A DNA stretch of 64,000 nucleotides from Luteimonas abyssi (lineage in GTDB: Bacteria; Pseudomonadota; Gammaproteobacteria; Xanthomonadales; Xanthomonadaceae). Each line of letters begins with the position of its first letter. The first letter of the stretch is position 1. The stretch is from the NCBI RefSeq assembly GCF_001482195.1, contig NZ_KQ759763.1, positions 2,815,924-2,879,923 on the forward strand, written 5' to 3'. Both the position numbers and the translations under genes were made by a program. Below, piece by piece: positions 31,507 through 41,976 of the stretch. The notes under the pieces were generated by a model. The model was not told the origin of the DNA and made no database searches. It was given only the letters and a program-made list of their open reading frames with translations.

Positions 31507-32843
31507 GCGGGCCTCCCGAAGGTCGGTTCGACCCGCGGTTGCAGGCGACTGGTGCCGCGGCGCGCGGCCGATGCCGCCCGCGCGACGGGTGCCGCGGCCG
31601 GCGGCGTGACGGAGGCCGCGGGGTCGGGCGCGGCTTCGGCAGTCGGCGCGTCGCCACGCAGGCGCGCGACCTGGCGCTGCGCACGGTCGAGCTCGTAGGA
31701 CACGCGCAGAAGCAGGCCGACGGCCACGCAGGTCATCAGCACGCTCGAGCCGCCGGAGGAAATCAGCGGCAGGGTGAAGCCCTTCGTCGGCAGCAGTCCG
31801 AGATTCATCCCGATCGAGACCATGCTCTGCAGGCCGATCGCCAGCGCCATGCCGAAGGCGCAGTAGCCGGCGAAGTGCCGGCGCATCTCCACGCACTTCA
31901 GCCCGATCCACAGCGCGCGCCCGATCAGCAGGGCGTACAGGCCGATCACCAGGCACACGCCGACGAAGCCGAGTTCTTCCGCGATCACCGCGAGGATGAA
32001 GTCGGTATGCGCCTCGGGCAGGTAGTTCAGCTTCTGGATCGAGCCGCCCAGCCCGACACCGAAGAACTCGCCGCGCCCCACCGCCATCAGCGCGTTCGCG
32101 AGCTGGTAGCCGCTGTTGAACGGATCCGCGAAGGGGTCCATGAACGAGGTGATGCGACGCATGCGGTAGGGCTCGGCGATGGCGATGATCGCCAGCACCG
32201 GCAAGCCGACCACCACCGGCGCGGCCATGCGCGGCAGGTGCACGCCGCCCAGCACCAGCATGCCGGCGGTCACGCCCAGGATCAGCGCGACCGAGCCGAA
32301 GTCCGGTTGCATGAGCAGCATCGTCATCAGCACGATGGCGACCACGATCGGTTTGATCATCGCGCCCCAGGTGGCGTTGACCTCGTCGCGGAAGCGCACC
32401 AGGTAGCTCGCGAGCCACACGATGTACATCAACTTGACCAGCTCGACGACCTGGAAATTGGACACGCCCAGGTTGATCCAGCGCCGCGCGCCGTTGACCG
32501 TGTGTCCCAGGCCGGGGATGAACACCAGCAACAACAGCACGAAGCAACCCAGCAGCATCAAACGGTCGTACTTCTCCACGTTGCGCAGCTCGGTGCGCAT
32601 CACCAGTGCGCACAGCACCGCGCCGATGCTCAGGAACACGACGTGCCGGGCGAGGAAGTAGAACGGCCCGACATGCAGCTCCTCGGCGATGGCGATCGAA
32701 CTGGAGCCGACCATCACCACACCCAGCACGGCCAGCGCGATCGCCGCGCCCATCACCCACGGGTCGAAGCGGCCCTGAATGGCGTCGAGCCGCGTCGCCT
32801 GGCGGGCGTCGTGGTCGAAGGCGCTGTCGTAGGACCGGGCCAT
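31503..32843 (-). CDS. ftsW: Peptidoglycan polymerase FtsW (SEDS family)
   Basis: Septal glycan-strand polymerase with about ten membrane helices; works with FtsI. 446 residues, longer than the E. coli protein (414) because of a Pro/Ala/Arg-rich cytoplasmic tail of about 50 residues. Signature segments: [25 protein letters not shown] (the putative catalytic Asp), [20 protein letters not shown] and [19 protein letters not shown]. It overlaps mraY by 1 nt (TGATG) and murC by 4 nt. Confidence 0.97.
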   Translation of the reverse strand: MARSYDSAFDHDARQATRLDAIQGRFDPWVMGAAIALAVLGVVMVGSSSIAIAEELHVGPFYFLARHVVFLSIGAVLCALVMRTELRNVEKYDRLMLLGCFVLLLLVFIPGLGHTVNGARRWINLGVSNFQVVELVKLMYIVWLASYLVRFRDEVNATWGAMIKPIVVAIVLMTMLLMQPDFGSVALILGVTAGMLVLGGVHLPRMAAPVVVGLPVLAIIAIAEPYRMRRITSFMDPFADPFNSGYQLANALMAVGRGEFFGVGLGGSIQKLNYLPEAHTDFILAVIAEELGFVGVCLVIGLYALLIGRALWIGLKCVEMRRHFAGYCAFGMALAIGLQSMVSIGMNLGLLPTKGFTLPLISSGGSSVLMTCVAVGLLLRVSYELDRAQRQVARLRGDAPTAEAAPDPAASVTPPAAAPVARAASAARRGTSRLQPRVEPTFGRPA

Positions 32844-33928
32844 CAGCGCACCTTCAACGTGGCCAGGCCGACCAGGACCAGGATCACCGAGATGATCCAG
32901 AAGCGCACGATCACCCGCGGCTCGGGCCAGCCCTTGAGCTCGAAGTGGTGATGGATCGGCGCCATCCGGAACACACGCTTGCCGGTGAGCTTGAACGACG
33001 CGACCTGGATCATCACCGACAACGTCTCGATGACGAAGATGCCCCCCATGATCACCAGCACCAGTTCCTGGCGCACGATCACCGCGATGGTGCCCAGCAC
33101 CGCGCCCAGCGCCAGCGCGCCGATGTCGCCCATGAACACCATCGCCGGGTAGGTGTTGAACCACAGGAAGCCGAGGCCGGCACCGGCGATCGCCGCGCAG
33201 ATGATCACCAGCTCGCCCGCACCGGGAATCTGCGGAATCTGCAGGTAGTTCGAGAACACCGCGTTGCCCGAGGCGTAGGCGAACACGCCCAGCGCGCAGG
33301 CCACGAGCACCGTGGGCATGATCGCCAGCCCGTCCAGGCCATCGGTCAGGTTGACCGCATTGGAGAAGCCCACGATCCAGAAATAGGCGATCGCGACGAA
33401 GGTGATCGACACCAGCGGCAGCGCCACCGCCTTGAACAGCGGGATGTAGAACGTGGTGGCCGCGGCCACGTCGGCGGTCTGGTACAGGTAGATACCGGCG
33501 GCGAGACCGAAGATCGACTGCAGCAGGTACTTCCAGCGCGACTTCAGACCATTGGGATCGCGCTTGACGATCTTGATCCAGTCGTCGTACCAGCCGATCG
33601 CACCGAAGGCGATCATCACCGCCAGCACCACCCACACGTACTTGTTGCGCAGGTCGCCCCAGAGCAGCACCGAGGCCAGTACCGTGAGCAGGATCAGCGC
33701 CCCGCCCATGGTCGGGGTGCCGGCCTTGGAGAAATGCGTCTGCGGTCCGTCCTGGCGGATCGGCTGCCCGCCCTTGTACTGGGCGAGCCGGCGGATCAGC
33801 GCCGGGCCCCACCACAGCGACAGCAGCAGCGCCGTCAGCGCGGCGAGGATGCCGCGGAACGTCAGGTAGTTGAACAGGCCGAAGAAATCCTCGAGCCCTT
33901 GCAGCCAGCGCGCCAGCTCAAGCAGCAT
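32843..33928 (-). CDS. mraY: Phospho-N-acetylmuramoyl-pentapeptide transferase
   Basis: Makes lipid I from UDP-MurNAc-pentapeptide and undecaprenyl phosphate. 361 residues, ten membrane helices. The conserved DGLDGLAI ([13 protein letters not shown]) and the cytoplasmic [15 protein letters not shown] loop are present. It overlaps murF by 11 nt and ftsW by 1 nt. In E. coli murD follows; here it is absent. Confidence 0.98.
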   Translation of the reverse strand: MLLELARWLQGLEDFFGLFNYLTFRGILAALTALLLSLWWGPALIRRLAQYKGGQPIRQDGPQTHFSKAGTPTMGGALILLTVLASVLLWGDLRNKYVWVVLAVMIAFGAIGWYDDWIKIVKRDPNGLKSRWKYLLQSIFGLAAGIYLYQTADVAAATTFYIPLFKAVALPLVSITFVAIAYFWIVGFSNAVNLTDGLDGLAIMPTVLVACALGVFAYASGNAVFSNYLQIPQIPGAGELVIICAAIAGAGLGFLWFNTYPAMVFMGDIGALALGAVLGTIAVIVRQELVLVIMGGIFVIETLSVMIQVASFKLTGKRVFRMAPIHHHFELKGWPEPRVIVRFWIISVILVLVGLATLKVR

Positions 33929-35351
33929 CCGCGGTGTCCTCCGGTGTAATCAGCAATGCGGACACGACCCGCTCCATCGCGCTCGAGCGCGATCCCTTGA
34001 TCAGCAGGCTGAGCGACGCGCCCTCGCCTGCGGCTTCCTCCGCACGTACGTCGGCACGCAGCGCTTCTATCAACTCGGCCTGCGCCGGGTGGTGGCGGGC
34101 GCCTTCGCCGAATGCGTCGACCATGTCGACGCTCAACGGGCCGACGGCATACAGCCGCTCGATGCCCGCCTGCCGGGCGCGGCGACCGATCTCGGTGTGC
34201 AGCGCCCGCGCATCGGCGCCCAGTTCGTTCATGTCGCCCAGCACCAGCCAACGGCGTCCGGCGACGGCGCCGAGGGTGTCGATGGCCGCGACCATGGAAC
34301 CGGGATTGGCGTTGTAGCTGTCGTCGATGAGCAGCCCACCACCGGGCAGCCGATGACGCGCCTGGCGGCCGGCGACGGCGGCGGTGGTCGCCAGCGCCGC
34401 CGCGATGGTCGCCGCATCGGCACCCAGCGCCCATCCGATCGTGGCGGCCGCGAGCGCATTGGAGACGTTGTGGCGGCCGGCCAGGGGCAGGTCCACCTGG
34501 ACTTCGGCGTCGGGCAAGGCCAGCGTGAACCGCGTGCCCGCGCCATCGGCGTGCAGGCCGTGCGCACGCACATCCGCCGCAGCTTCGATGCCGAAGCGCA
34601 GCAGGCGACGCCCGTGCGCGCGTTCGGCGAAGTAAGGCGCGAACGCGTCGTCGGCGTTGATCACCGCGATACCGCCCGGCGGCAGCGCCTCGTAGATCGC
34701 GCCCTTGGTTTCGGCGACGCCGAACAGGCTGCCCATGCGCTCCAGGTGCGCGGGCGCCACGTTGTTGACCAGCGCCACCTGCGGCCGGGCGATGGCGGTC
34801 AGCCAGGCGATGTCGCCCGGCTTGCCCGCCCCCATCTCGTAGATCGAGAAACGGGCATCGTCCGGGGCGCCGAGCACCGACAGCGGCAGCCCGATCTCGT
34901 TGTTGCGGTTGCCGGGGTTGGCGTAGGTCGCGCCCAGCCGCGACAGGATCGCGCGCACCAGTTCCTTGACGCTGGTCTTGCCATTGCTGCCGGTGATACC
35001 GACCACTGTCGCCGCGCGCTCGCGCTGCACGGCGCCCGCCCAGGCCGCCAGTGCGGTCTGGGTGTCGGCGACCACGATCTGTGGAATGGCGACATCGGCC
35101 GGGCGCGACACCAGCGCGGCGCTCGCGCCCTGTTCGGCGGCAGAGGCGATGTGCTCGTTGCCGTCGAAACGTTCGCCCTTGAGCGCGACGAACAGCGATG
35201 TCCGGCCGTCGTCCGCGACGAACGCACGGGTGTCGGTCTCGACCGCGTCGATGCGCGGGTCGTTCGCGGCGTCCGGGTCGGACGCGTGCAGGCGCCCCTG
35301 CGTCAGCCGGGCGATCCGCGACAACGGCATCGGCACGATGGACAGGCTCAT
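33918..35351 (-). CDS. murF: UDP-MurNAc-tripeptide D-Ala-D-Ala ligase
   Basis: Adds D-Ala-D-Ala to UDP-MurNAc-tripeptide. 477 residues. P-loop [16 protein letters not shown] near 125, [17 protein letters not shown] and the C-terminal [11 protein letters not shown] are family signatures. Its ATG overlaps the murE stop by 4 nt; its last codons overlap mraY by 11 nt. Confidence 0.98.
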   Translation of the reverse strand: MSLSIVPMPLSRIARLTQGRLHASDPDAANDPRIDAVETDTRAFVADDGRTSLFVALKGERFDGNEHIASAAEQGASAALVSRPADVAIPQIVVADTQTALAAWAGAVQRERAATVVGITGSNGKTSVKELVRAILSRLGATYANPGNRNNEIGLPLSVLGAPDDARFSIYEMGAGKPGDIAWLTAIARPQVALVNNVAPAHLERMGSLFGVAETKGAIYEALPPGGIAVINADDAFAPYFAERAHGRRLLRFGIEAAADVRAHGLHADGAGTRFTLALPDAEVQVDLPLAGRHNVSNALAAATIGWALGADAATIAAALATTAAVAGRQARHRLPGGGLLIDDSYNANPGSMVAAIDTLGAVAGRRWLVLGDMNELGADARALHTEIGRRARQAGIERLYAVGPLSVDMVDAFGEGARHHPAQAELIEALRADVRAEEAAGEGASLSLLIKGSRSSAMERVVSALLITPEDTADAA

Positions 35352-36811
35352 GCATCCGCTCCCAGCGCGCGCGCGGCGATCACGCTGTCGTCGAACGGGT
35401 GGCGGACGCCGTTGACCTCCTGGTAGGGCTCGTGCCCCTTGCCGGCGATCAACACGATGTCGCCGGGACCGGCCTCGCCGATCGCCCGTGCGATGGCCCG
35501 CGCACGATCGCGCTCGACCGTCGCCGCCGATGGCGACGACAGGCCGGCGAGGATGTCGGCCACGACCGCATCGCCGTCCTCGCGGCGCGGATTGTCGTCG
35601 GTGACGATCACCGCATCGGCGAGGCGCTCGGCGATCGCCGCCATCTGCGGGCGCTTGCCGCGATCGCGCTCGCCACCGCAGCCGAACACGCACACCAGCC
35701 GGCCGCGTACGTGGTCCCGCAGGCTCGACAGCGCCTGCTCCAGGGCGTCCGGGGTATGCGCGTAATCGACCACCACCGTCGGCTGGCCGCGGCCACCGAG
35801 GCGATTCATCCGGCCGGCCACCGGCTGCAGCCGCGACAACACGTCGGCGATCGTCGCCGGCGCTTCGCCCAGGGCGTGCAGCACTCCGGCCACCAGCAGC
35901 AGGTTGTCCACATTGAAGCGACCCAGCAACGGCGAACGCACCGCGTGCACGACATCGCCGAGACGCAGCCTGAAGCCGATGCCGGCGCCGTCCAGGGTCA
36001 CGCCGTCGGCATGCACCACGGCGGCGGTTTCGCCGCGCGCGCTGACCCCGACCGGACGCGGGCCGTCGAGCGCCGCCAGCAGGCGGCGTCCCTGGGCATC
36101 GTCGAGATTGATCACCGCGGCATCCAGCGCCGGCCATGCGAAAAGCCGGGCCTTCGCCGCACCGTAGGCGCCCATGTCGCCGTGGTAGTCCAGATGGTCG
36201 CGGGTGAGGTTGGTGAACGCGGCGACCCGGAAATGCACGCCGTCCACGCGGCCCTGATCGAGCGCGTGCGAACTGACCTCCATGGCCACCGCCTGTGCGC
36301 CGGCATCGCGCAGATCGGCCAGCAGCGCGTGCAACTGGCTGACCTGCGGCGTGGTGAAGCCGGTCGGCACCACCGCACCGTGCAGGCCGGCACCCAGGGT
36401 GCCGATGCTGCCGGCGCGCTGGCCGCGCAGCGTCCAGGCCTGGGCCAGCAACTGCACGGTCGAGGTCTTGCCGTTGGTGCCGGTGACGCCGACGGTGGTC
36501 ATCGCCTGCGACGGCATGCCATGGAAGCGATCGGCCATGCCGCCGATGCGGCGACGCAGGCCCGGAACCGCGATCGCGCCCGCGGGCACCGCCACGTCGG
36601 CCGGTGCCGGCGGTTCGTAGACGATCGCCGACGCACCGGCATCCAGCGCGCGCTGGGCGAAGCGCAGCCCGTGCGTACCGAAGCCCGGGATCGCCAGGAA
36701 CGCGTCGTCGCGGACCACTTCGCGGCTGTCCTGCACGAGGCCGCCGACGACCAGGTCGCTCGGGACGCCCTCGACATCCGGCAGCAGCTCGGCCAAGGCC
36801 ATGCGCGTCAT
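35348..36811 (-). CDS. murE: UDP-MurNAc-L-Ala-D-Glu : meso-diaminopimelate ligase
   Basis: Adds the third amino acid of the peptide stem. 487 residues. P-loop [18 protein letters not shown] and [17 protein letters not shown] segment ([13 protein letters not shown]) are present. The DNPR motif in [12 protein letters not shown] marks meso-diaminopimelate specificity, so the wall is of the usual Gram-negative type. ATG overlaps the ftsI stop by 4 nt; stop overlaps murF by 4 nt. Confidence 0.98.
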   Translation of the reverse strand: MTRMALAELLPDVEGVPSDLVVGGLVQDSREVVRDDAFLAIPGFGTHGLRFAQRALDAGASAIVYEPPAPADVAVPAGAIAVPGLRRRIGGMADRFHGMPSQAMTTVGVTGTNGKTSTVQLLAQAWTLRGQRAGSIGTLGAGLHGAVVPTGFTTPQVSQLHALLADLRDAGAQAVAMEVSSHALDQGRVDGVHFRVAAFTNLTRDHLDYHGDMGAYGAAKARLFAWPALDAAVINLDDAQGRRLLAALDGPRPVGVSARGETAAVVHADGVTLDGAGIGFRLRLGDVVHAVRSPLLGRFNVDNLLLVAGVLHALGEAPATIADVLSRLQPVAGRMNRLGGRGQPTVVVDYAHTPDALEQALSSLRDHVRGRLVCVFGCGGERDRGKRPQMAAIAERLADAVIVTDDNPRREDGDAVVADILAGLSSPSAATVERDRARAIARAIGEAGPGDIVLIAGKGHEPYQEVNGVRHPFDDSVIAARALGADA

Positions 36812-38715
36812 CGGCCGGCTCCGGTCAGGGCCACGGGCGCAGCAGAGGATGCGGGCGTGCCAGCGGCCGCCGGGGTCGTCCGCGACGCGGGCGCGGCCGC
36901 TGTCGCTGTCGCTGTCGCTGCAGGACGCGCGGGCGCCTGACGGCCCGCGGTCGCACGGCGACGCCGCTCGGCATCGGCCTGTGCGGCCAGCCAGGTCTCG
37001 ATGTCGTCCGGCGGCACGTCCATCAGGCGCAAGGTGCCTTCCATGGTGCCGCGGAACATCGGCGCGGCGACGTAGCCGCCGCCGTAGGTGGAGGGACCGC
37101 GGGTGGTGTCGGGATCGTCGATGACGATGACCATCGCGAAGCGCGGATTGTCCACCGGCACCAGACCGGCGAAGAACGCGACGTAGCGGCGGGCATAGCT
37201 GCCGCCGCTGGCCTTGCGCGCGGTGCCGGTCTTGCCGGCGACGTGATAGCCGAGCACCGCGGCGCGGGTGGCGGTGCCGCCCGGCTCGGTGACGGTCTGC
37301 ATCATCCGCATCACTTCGCCGGCGATCCGCGGGTCGAGCACCTCGCGCGGCGCGTTGTGCTGGCCCTTGACGAAGGTCGGCGAGATCAGCTTGCCGCCGT
37401 TGCCCAGCGCCGCGTACGCCGCCGCGATCTGCAGCGGCGTCACCGACATGCTGTAGCCGTAGGACATCGTCTGCTTCATCGTCCCGTCCCAGCTCGACGG
37501 CGCGCGCAGGAAGCCCGCGGCCTCGCCGGGGAATCCGCTGCCGGTGCTGCGGCCGAATCCGAAGCGGTGCAGCAGCTGGTAGAACTGGTCGTCGGACAGC
37601 ATGTGCACGATCTTCGACACGCCGACGTTCGAGCTCTTGGTGATCACGCCGGTGACGTCGAGCGTGCCGTAGTTGCGGAAATCGGTGGTGCGGAAGCGGC
37701 CGTTCGGCATCCAGCCCGGACTGGTGTTGATCAACGTCTCGGGACGGATGACGCCGGCTTCCAGGCCGGCAGCCACGGTCAGGGGCTTGATCGTGGAACC
37801 GGGTTCGATGAGGTCGGTCACCGCGCGGTTGCGGCGAGCCTCGCGGTCGGTGCCGCCGAGCACGTGCGGGTTGTACGTGGGCAGGTTCGCCATCGCCAGG
37901 ATCTCGCCGGTGGCGACATCCAGGATCACCGCCGAGCCGGCGCTGGCCTTGTGCTCGATCAACGTATTGCGCAGCTCGCGGTGTACCAGGTACTGGATGC
38001 GCCTGTCGATCGACAGGGTCAGGTCCTTGCCCGGCTGCGCCGCACGCACCAGGTCGACGCTTTCGACGATGCGGCCGCGGCGGTCGCGGATCACGCGCTC
38101 GGCGCCGGCGTGGCCGCGCAGCCAGTCGTCGTAGGCGAGCTCGATGCCCTCCTGGCCGCGGTCGTCGATGTTGGTGAAGCCCAGCACGTGGGCCAACGCC
38201 TCGCCCTGCGGGTAGAAGCGGCGGAACTCGCGCTGACTGAACACCCCGGGCACGCGCAGTGCCAGCACCTTCTCGGCGTTGGCGGGATGGATGCGGCGCT
38301 GGCCGGGCAGGTACATGAACTCGCGTTCGGCGCGCTGGGCGACCGCCCGCGCGAGCGCGTCGGCGTCCTGCCCGATCGCTTCGGCCAGTTCGGGGATGCG
38401 CTCCGGGTGCTTGGACAGCTCCTGCGGATTCGCCCACAGCGAGGCGACCGGCGTGGAGATCGCCAGCGGTTCGCCGTTGCGGTCGGTGATCATCCCGCGC
38501 GAGGTGGCGATGGGCAGTTCGCGCAGGAAGCGCGAGTCCGCCTTCTGCTGGTAGAAGGCGTTGTCGATCAGCTGCAGGTCGACCGCTCGGCCGATCAGGA
38601 TCAACGCCATCAGGCCGAGCCCGCCGCCGACCAGCATCAGTCGCCCGCGCAGATTGAACTGCGCGCGGCCGCGGGGCCGTTTGGCGTTGCCGCCGGGGAT
38701 GCGCCCGAACTTCAT
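36808..38715 (-). CDS. ftsI: Septal transpeptidase FtsI (PBP3)
   Basis: Cross-links septal peptidoglycan. 635 residues: cytoplasmic start, one membrane helix (about 25-45), pedestal domain, then the class B penicillin-binding domain. The active-site triad motifs are complete: [11 protein letters not shown] (SxxK), TKSSNVG (SxN) and AGKTGTARK (KTG). The C-terminal 50 residues are Ala/Pro/Thr low complexity, partly encoded by a hexanucleotide repeat at 36901-36918. ATG overlaps ftsL by 4 nt; stop overlaps murE by 4 nt. Confidence 0.98.
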   Translation of the reverse strand: MKFGRIPGGNAKRPRGRAQFNLRGRLMLVGGGLGLMALILIGRAVDLQLIDNAFYQQKADSRFLRELPIATSRGMITDRNGEPLAISTPVASLWANPQELSKHPERIPELAEAIGQDADALARAVAQRAEREFMYLPGQRRIHPANAEKVLALRVPGVFSQREFRRFYPQGEALAHVLGFTNIDDRGQEGIELAYDDWLRGHAGAERVIRDRRGRIVESVDLVRAAQPGKDLTLSIDRRIQYLVHRELRNTLIEHKASAGSAVILDVATGEILAMANLPTYNPHVLGGTDREARRNRAVTDLIEPGSTIKPLTVAAGLEAGVIRPETLINTSPGWMPNGRFRTTDFRNYGTLDVTGVITKSSNVGVSKIVHMLSDDQFYQLLHRFGFGRSTGSGFPGEAAGFLRAPSSWDGTMKQTMSYGYSMSVTPLQIAAAYAALGNGGKLISPTFVKGQHNAPREVLDPRIAGEVMRMMQTVTEPGGTATRAAVLGYHVAGKTGTARKASGGSYARRYVAFFAGLVPVDNPRFAMVIVIDDPDTTRGPSTYGGGYVAAPMFRGTMEGTLRLMDVPPDDIETWLAAQADAERRRRATAGRQAPARPAATATATAAAPASRTTPAAAGTPASSAAPVALTGAGR

Positions 38716-38978
38716 GGCCGGATCACCACGATGTCGGCGGTCTCGGGCGACTTCATCTCCAGCCGCTGGCGCGCGACTTGGTCGATGCGGTTGCTCTCCG
38801 CCCAGGTCGCCTGCTCCAGCTGCAGTCGGCCGAAATCGATGTTCAGCTCGTCGCGCGCGGTCTCCAGCCGGGTCAGCTGGGCGAACAGCTGCCGGTGCTG
38901 GTGGCGCGCGTGCACCACTGCGATCGCGGTGATCACGCAAGCCAGCAACACGATCGCCAGCAGGGTGCGGGTGATCAT
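38712..38978 (-). CDS. ftsL: Cell division protein FtsL
   Basis: 88-residue bitopic protein: membrane helix at about 3-22 ([20 protein letters not shown]), then a leucine-rich coiled coil ([27 protein letters not shown]) that pairs with FtsB and binds FtsQ. Small but in the invariant place between rsmH and ftsI, with ATGA overlaps on both sides. Confidence 0.95.
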   Translation of the reverse strand: MITRTLLAIVLLACVITAIAVVHARHQHRQLFAQLTRLETARDELNIDFGRLQLEQATWAESNRIDQVARQRLEMKSPETADIVVIRP

Positions 38979-39922
38979 GGCGCGGCCTCCAGCTTCTGCG
39001 CCACGCGCAGGACCGCGCTGCGGGCGCGCGGGTTGACCGCGAGCTCGGCGGCATCGGCGCGGATCGCACCGCCGACACCGCGCAACACGGGGACGAACGG
39101 CACCGCCTCGGGCAGGCGGCGGTTGCCGGCCGGCGCCTTGGCGTGGCGGGCGATGAACTGCTTGGCGATACGGTCTTCCAGCGAATGGAAGCTGATCACC
39201 GCAAGACGGCCGCCCGGGCGCAAGGTGCGCAAGGCGGCATCGAGCCCGGCCTCGAGATCGGCCAGCTCGCGGTTGATGTGGATGCGGATGGCCTGGAAGC
39301 TGCGCGTGGCCGGGTGGATGCGATCAGCGCCGCGCGGCATCACCGAAGCGATCAGCTCGGCCAACTGCGCGGTTCGCTGCAGCGGCGCCTCGGCACGGCG
39401 GGCGACGATGGCCCGGGCGATGCGGCGGCTGTGCCGCTCCTCGCCATAGGTCCACAACACGTCGGCGATCTCGTCGGCTTCGGCGCGCGCCAGCCACGCG
39501 GCCGCGCTTTCGCCGGTGTCGGGATCCATGCGCATGTCGAGCGGGCCGTCCTTGCCGAACGAGAACCCGCGTTCGGCCACGTCGAGCTGCGGCGAGGACA
39601 CGCCCAGGTCGAGCAGAATCCCGTCGAGACCGTCCCGGGTCGCGTCCCAGTCGGCGAGGGTCGCGAAACTGCCGCGGTGGATCGCCACGCGCGGGTCCGC
39701 GCCGAACCGATGTTCGGCCACTGCGATCGCCTCGGGATCCTTGTCCATCAGCAGCAGCCGCCCCTTGTCGCCCAGACGCTCCAGCACCCGCCGCGCATGG
39801 CCGCCACGTCCGAACGTGCCGTCCAGGTATGCGCCGCCCTCCGTCACCTGCAGCCCTTCCATGACCTGCTCGACCATGACCGGAAGGTGGCCGGACGACG
39901 CGTCCGCGCCACCGGCCGTCAC
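38975..39922 (-). CDS. rsmH: 16S rRNA (cytosine-1402-N4) methyltransferase
   Basis: Methylates C1402 in the ribosomal P site. 315 residues with start at GTG 39922, which overlaps the mraZ stop by 4 nt (GTGA). The SAM-binding part has [25 protein letters not shown] and [13 protein letters not shown]; later [20 protein letters not shown] is the family signature. No good ATG fits; the first is at 39877, which would remove the HLPV motif. Confidence 0.96.
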   Translation of the reverse strand: MTAGGADASSGHLPVMVEQVMEGLQVTEGGAYLDGTFGRGGHARRVLERLGDKGRLLLMDKDPEAIAVAEHRFGADPRVAIHRGSFATLADWDATRDGLDGILLDLGVSSPQLDVAERGFSFGKDGPLDMRMDPDTGESAAAWLARAEADEIADVLWTYGEERHSRRIARAIVARRAEAPLQRTAQLAELIASVMPRGADRIHPATRSFQAIRIHINRELADLEAGLDAALRTLRPGGRLAVISFHSLEDRIAKQFIARHAKAPAGNRRLPEAVPFVPVLRGVGGAIRADAAELAVNPRARSAVLRVAQKLEAAP

Positions 39923-40365
39923 AGCTTCAACTCGAGCATTTGCGCGCTCAGATCCTCGTCGGTCACGACCTGACGGATCTGCGCGTGATGCGCCTGCTCG
40001 CTCCAGAGTTCGAATTTGTCGCCCATGCCCAGCAGCACGGCCTTGCGCTCGATGCCGACCGCCGCACGGTGGCTGGGCGGTACGCCGATGCGGGCGCTGC
40101 CGTCGAGCTCCACCTGGGCGGCCGAGCCGACCAGGCAGCGCTGCATGCGCCGGTGTGCGGACAACGAGCCGGGCAGCTTGTTGACCGCGTCGCGCACGCG
40201 CTCCCATTCGCCTTCGGGGTACAGGAACAGACACCCGGCCTCGAACGGGTTGTAGGTGATCACCAGGCGGTTTCCGCACACACGCGCGACGAGATCCCGA
40301 TAGGCGGTGGGAATCGCCAGTCGGCCCTTGTCGTCGATAGTGATGGCGGTCTCGCCCTGGAACAC
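39919..40365 (-). CDS. mraZ: Transcriptional regulator MraZ
   Basis: First gene of the dcw cluster; MraZ forms rings and represses its own promoter. 148 residues from GTG 40365 ([20 protein letters not shown]), matching the usual MFQG start. Two AbrB-like repeats each carry the DxxGR motif: DDKGRLAIP and DGSARIGVP. An ATG at 40410 would add 15 residues that look unrelated; the GTG at 40440 is at or before the predicted transcription start. Confidence 0.93.
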   Translation of the reverse strand: MFQGETAITIDDKGRLAIPTAYRDLVARVCGNRLVITYNPFEAGCLFLYPEGEWERVRDAVNKLPGSLSAHRRMQRCLVGSAAQVELDGSARIGVPPSHRAAVGIERKAVLLGMGDKFELWSEQAHHAQIRQVVTDEDLSAQMLELKL

Positions 40366-40416
40366 TGGTGTCTGCCCGGTATGCCCGTCTGCGGCGGGCT
40401 TCGCTGCCATGGAAAA

Positions 40417-40439
40417 CCACAAAATTCCCGGTTTCCCCA
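40417..40439 (-). promoter_or_regulatory. Candidate MraZ operator
   Basis: Read on the minus strand, TGGGG, CGGGA and TGGTT follow one another at 9- to 11-nt spacing just at the predicted transcription start. MraZ is known to bind TGGGN direct repeats at about 10-nt spacing upstream of its own gene. The third repeat is weak, so this is a candidate only. Confidence 0.5.
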
Positions 40440-40448
40440 CGCAGCGCC

Positions 40449-40477
40449 ACCTTAGGACTGGGTCCAGGGGTTGTCAA
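40449..40477 (-). promoter_or_regulatory. Sigma-70 promoter of the dcw cluster
   Basis: Perfect -35 box TTGACA at 40472-40477 and -10 box TAAGGT at 40449-40454 with the ideal 17-bp spacer, minus strand. The transcription start is predicted near 40442, within the candidate MraZ repeats. It could drive all genes from mraZ to ftsZ. Confidence 0.85.
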
Positions 40478-40547
40478 CAAGCGCTCGAACAAATTTTCAC
40501 TAGTCGCGTCAATGACTTGCAGAGAAGTTCACATACTTGTTCAAGCT

Positions 40548-40556
40548 TTATCCACA
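40548..40556 (-). promoter_or_regulatory. Perfect DnaA box upstream of the mraZ promoter
   Basis: TTATCCACA at 40548-40556 on the plus strand (orientation relative to mraZ: reversed), about 71 bp upstream of the -35 box. It matches the strict DnaA consensus TTATNCACA. It lies in a moderately AT-rich patch (40480-40590). Confidence 0.6.
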
Positions 40557-41021
40557 AGCGACTGTTTCGTCTCAAATTTTGAGATCGTTCACTAAATTCA
40601 GGGTGTTGGCGGCCATGTGAAGGACGCCCTGCACCGGATGCCTCGGAGCCGCGACGCCCGGCTCCGGTGCGCGACTGCGGCGCAATGTGACGCATCCGGG
40701 CGCACGCCAGTGACCGGGCGACGGCCGGCATGGCGGCCCCTGCCGAGGATTCGCAATCCGGCCGAGACGTGGCCCGAGGTGCGCCGAACGTGCCGCCATA
40801 GAGGCGGCACCCCATATCGCCTGCCGCACCCGACGCAACGAAATGTCCTTGCTGCGCTCTCGGACAGTCGGATCATTGCCCGCTCGAGACATTCCTTGTC
40901 CAGGTGACGGTAATGGCGGCCAATCGAGACAGGGCCCAGGTCGCCGGGCTCGGCAGCAATATGAACGGCCGCTGCGAGGCCAACGCCTTGGCCGGCGCCG
41001 ATGCCCTACTCCCGAGTGCGA
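40557..41021. other. Gene-free region between mraZ promoter and repeat cluster
   Basis: No credible gene. It holds the inverted repeat TCTCAAA-T-TTTGAGA near 40569-40583 and a perfect hairpin GTGCCGCC/GGCGGCAC with a 5-nt loop at 40790-40810. Open frames here have no family features. Confidence 0.5.
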
Positions 41022-41278
41022 CCCTCACCCCACCCCCTCGCTCAGCGCCCCGGCCCTCGCCTTGCGGCTCGGGCGTTCTCCGGCACGCGAGCCGGTGGCT
41101 CGCAAACGTGCCGCCTCACCCCGCAGGCGGGAGAGGGGCGAAGGTGCCAGGTAGACGCCGCTCCGTTCGAAGGTGCGGGTCATGAGGGCGGGATCGGGGT
41201 GGGTCGGAATCCCCGGCGGGCAGTACCGCGACGGGATGCTCCCTCACCCCAACCCCTCTCCCGCGAGCGGGAGAGGGG
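41022..41278. repeat. Palindromic repeat cluster, locus 3 (long form copy 2 plus short hairpin)
   Basis: The long form at about 41022-41150 shares ordered words with 22693-22820: GGCCCTCGC, TCCGGCACGCG, GGCTCGCAAACG, and GCGGGAGAGGGGCGA. The short form at 41253-41278 is a perfect 12-bp stem CCCCTCTCCCGC/GCGGGAGAGGGG with loop GA. Both end in a GGTGCC-GG tail followed by CGCTCCGTT. The cluster ends about 20 nt before the rnpB 3' end region. Confidence 0.8.
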
Positions 41279-41364
41279 CGATGGTGCCGGGCAGGCGTCG
41301 CTCCGTTTGGAGGCGCGGGTCACGAGGGCGGGGTCGGGGTCTCGCCTTCGGTTTTTTAGGGGGC

Positions 41365-41730
41365 GGAGTCGGCCGATAAGCCGGGTTCTGTCGTGGACAG
41401 TCATTCCTCTAGGCGCCGTGTCACCACGACGCTCAAGCAACCTACCCGGACCCGACGCGGGCCGCGCCATGAGGTCCCTATTTGGTCTTGCTCCCGGTGG
41501 GGTTTGCCGTGCCGGTCCGTTACCGGACTCGCGGTGCGCTCTTACCGCACCATTTCACCCTTGCCTGATCCGACCCCGGAGGGCCGGCCATCGGCGGTAT
41601 CTTTCTGTTGCACTTTCCGTCGGCTCGCGCCGCCCAGGCGTTACCTGGCACCGTGCCCTGTGGAGCCCGGACTTTCCTCGGCGCCGGACCACCGAAGTGG
41701 TACCGACGACGCGACTGTCTGGCCGACTCC
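41365..41730 (-). ncRNA. rnpB: RNase P RNA, bacterial class A
   Basis: Catalytic RNA that trims tRNA 5' ends. On the minus strand the P1 helix pairs GGAGTCGGCC (5' end, near 41730) with GGCCGACTCC (3' end, near 41365). The conserved core is complete: GAGGAAAGTCCGGGCTCC near the 5' end, then GGGTGAAATGGTGCGGTAAG-type sequence in the middle, and AGAGGAATGACTGTCC plus ACAGAACCCGGCTTATC at the 3' end. Length about 366 nt (E. coli 377). No T-run follows the 3' end, so termination is not explained. Ends are set by P1 and could differ by a few bases. Confidence 0.97.
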
Positions 41731-41976
41731 GCCGCGCGCATTCTCTCACGCCCCCGGCGGCTGCGCGCGCGAGCGATGTCGACATGGCGCCCCCGGGCGC
41801 TGGCGACCGGGTGGTGGCCTCGCACCCGCCACCACGATCGGGCGCGTCCCCCTCCGGGACGCCGGCGTCGCGTCGCACGACCGTGACTGCGGCACCGGTC
41901 TCGATGTGGCGCGAGGCGAGCGGCTGGCACGCCGGCCGCTCCCCCTCGCGGATCGCGACCTGATGGGCGGCATTGC

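Noticed and set aside
40366-40440. MraZ start at GTG 40440 or ATG 40410
   Set aside because: The predicted transcription start falls near 40442 and the candidate operator covers this stretch; the family start VFQGE is at 40365.
41001-41963. 320-codon and several other open frames over 41.0-42.0 kb
   Set aside because: They read through rnpB and the palindromic repeats; rnpB has all its conserved core sequence, so the frames are chance.
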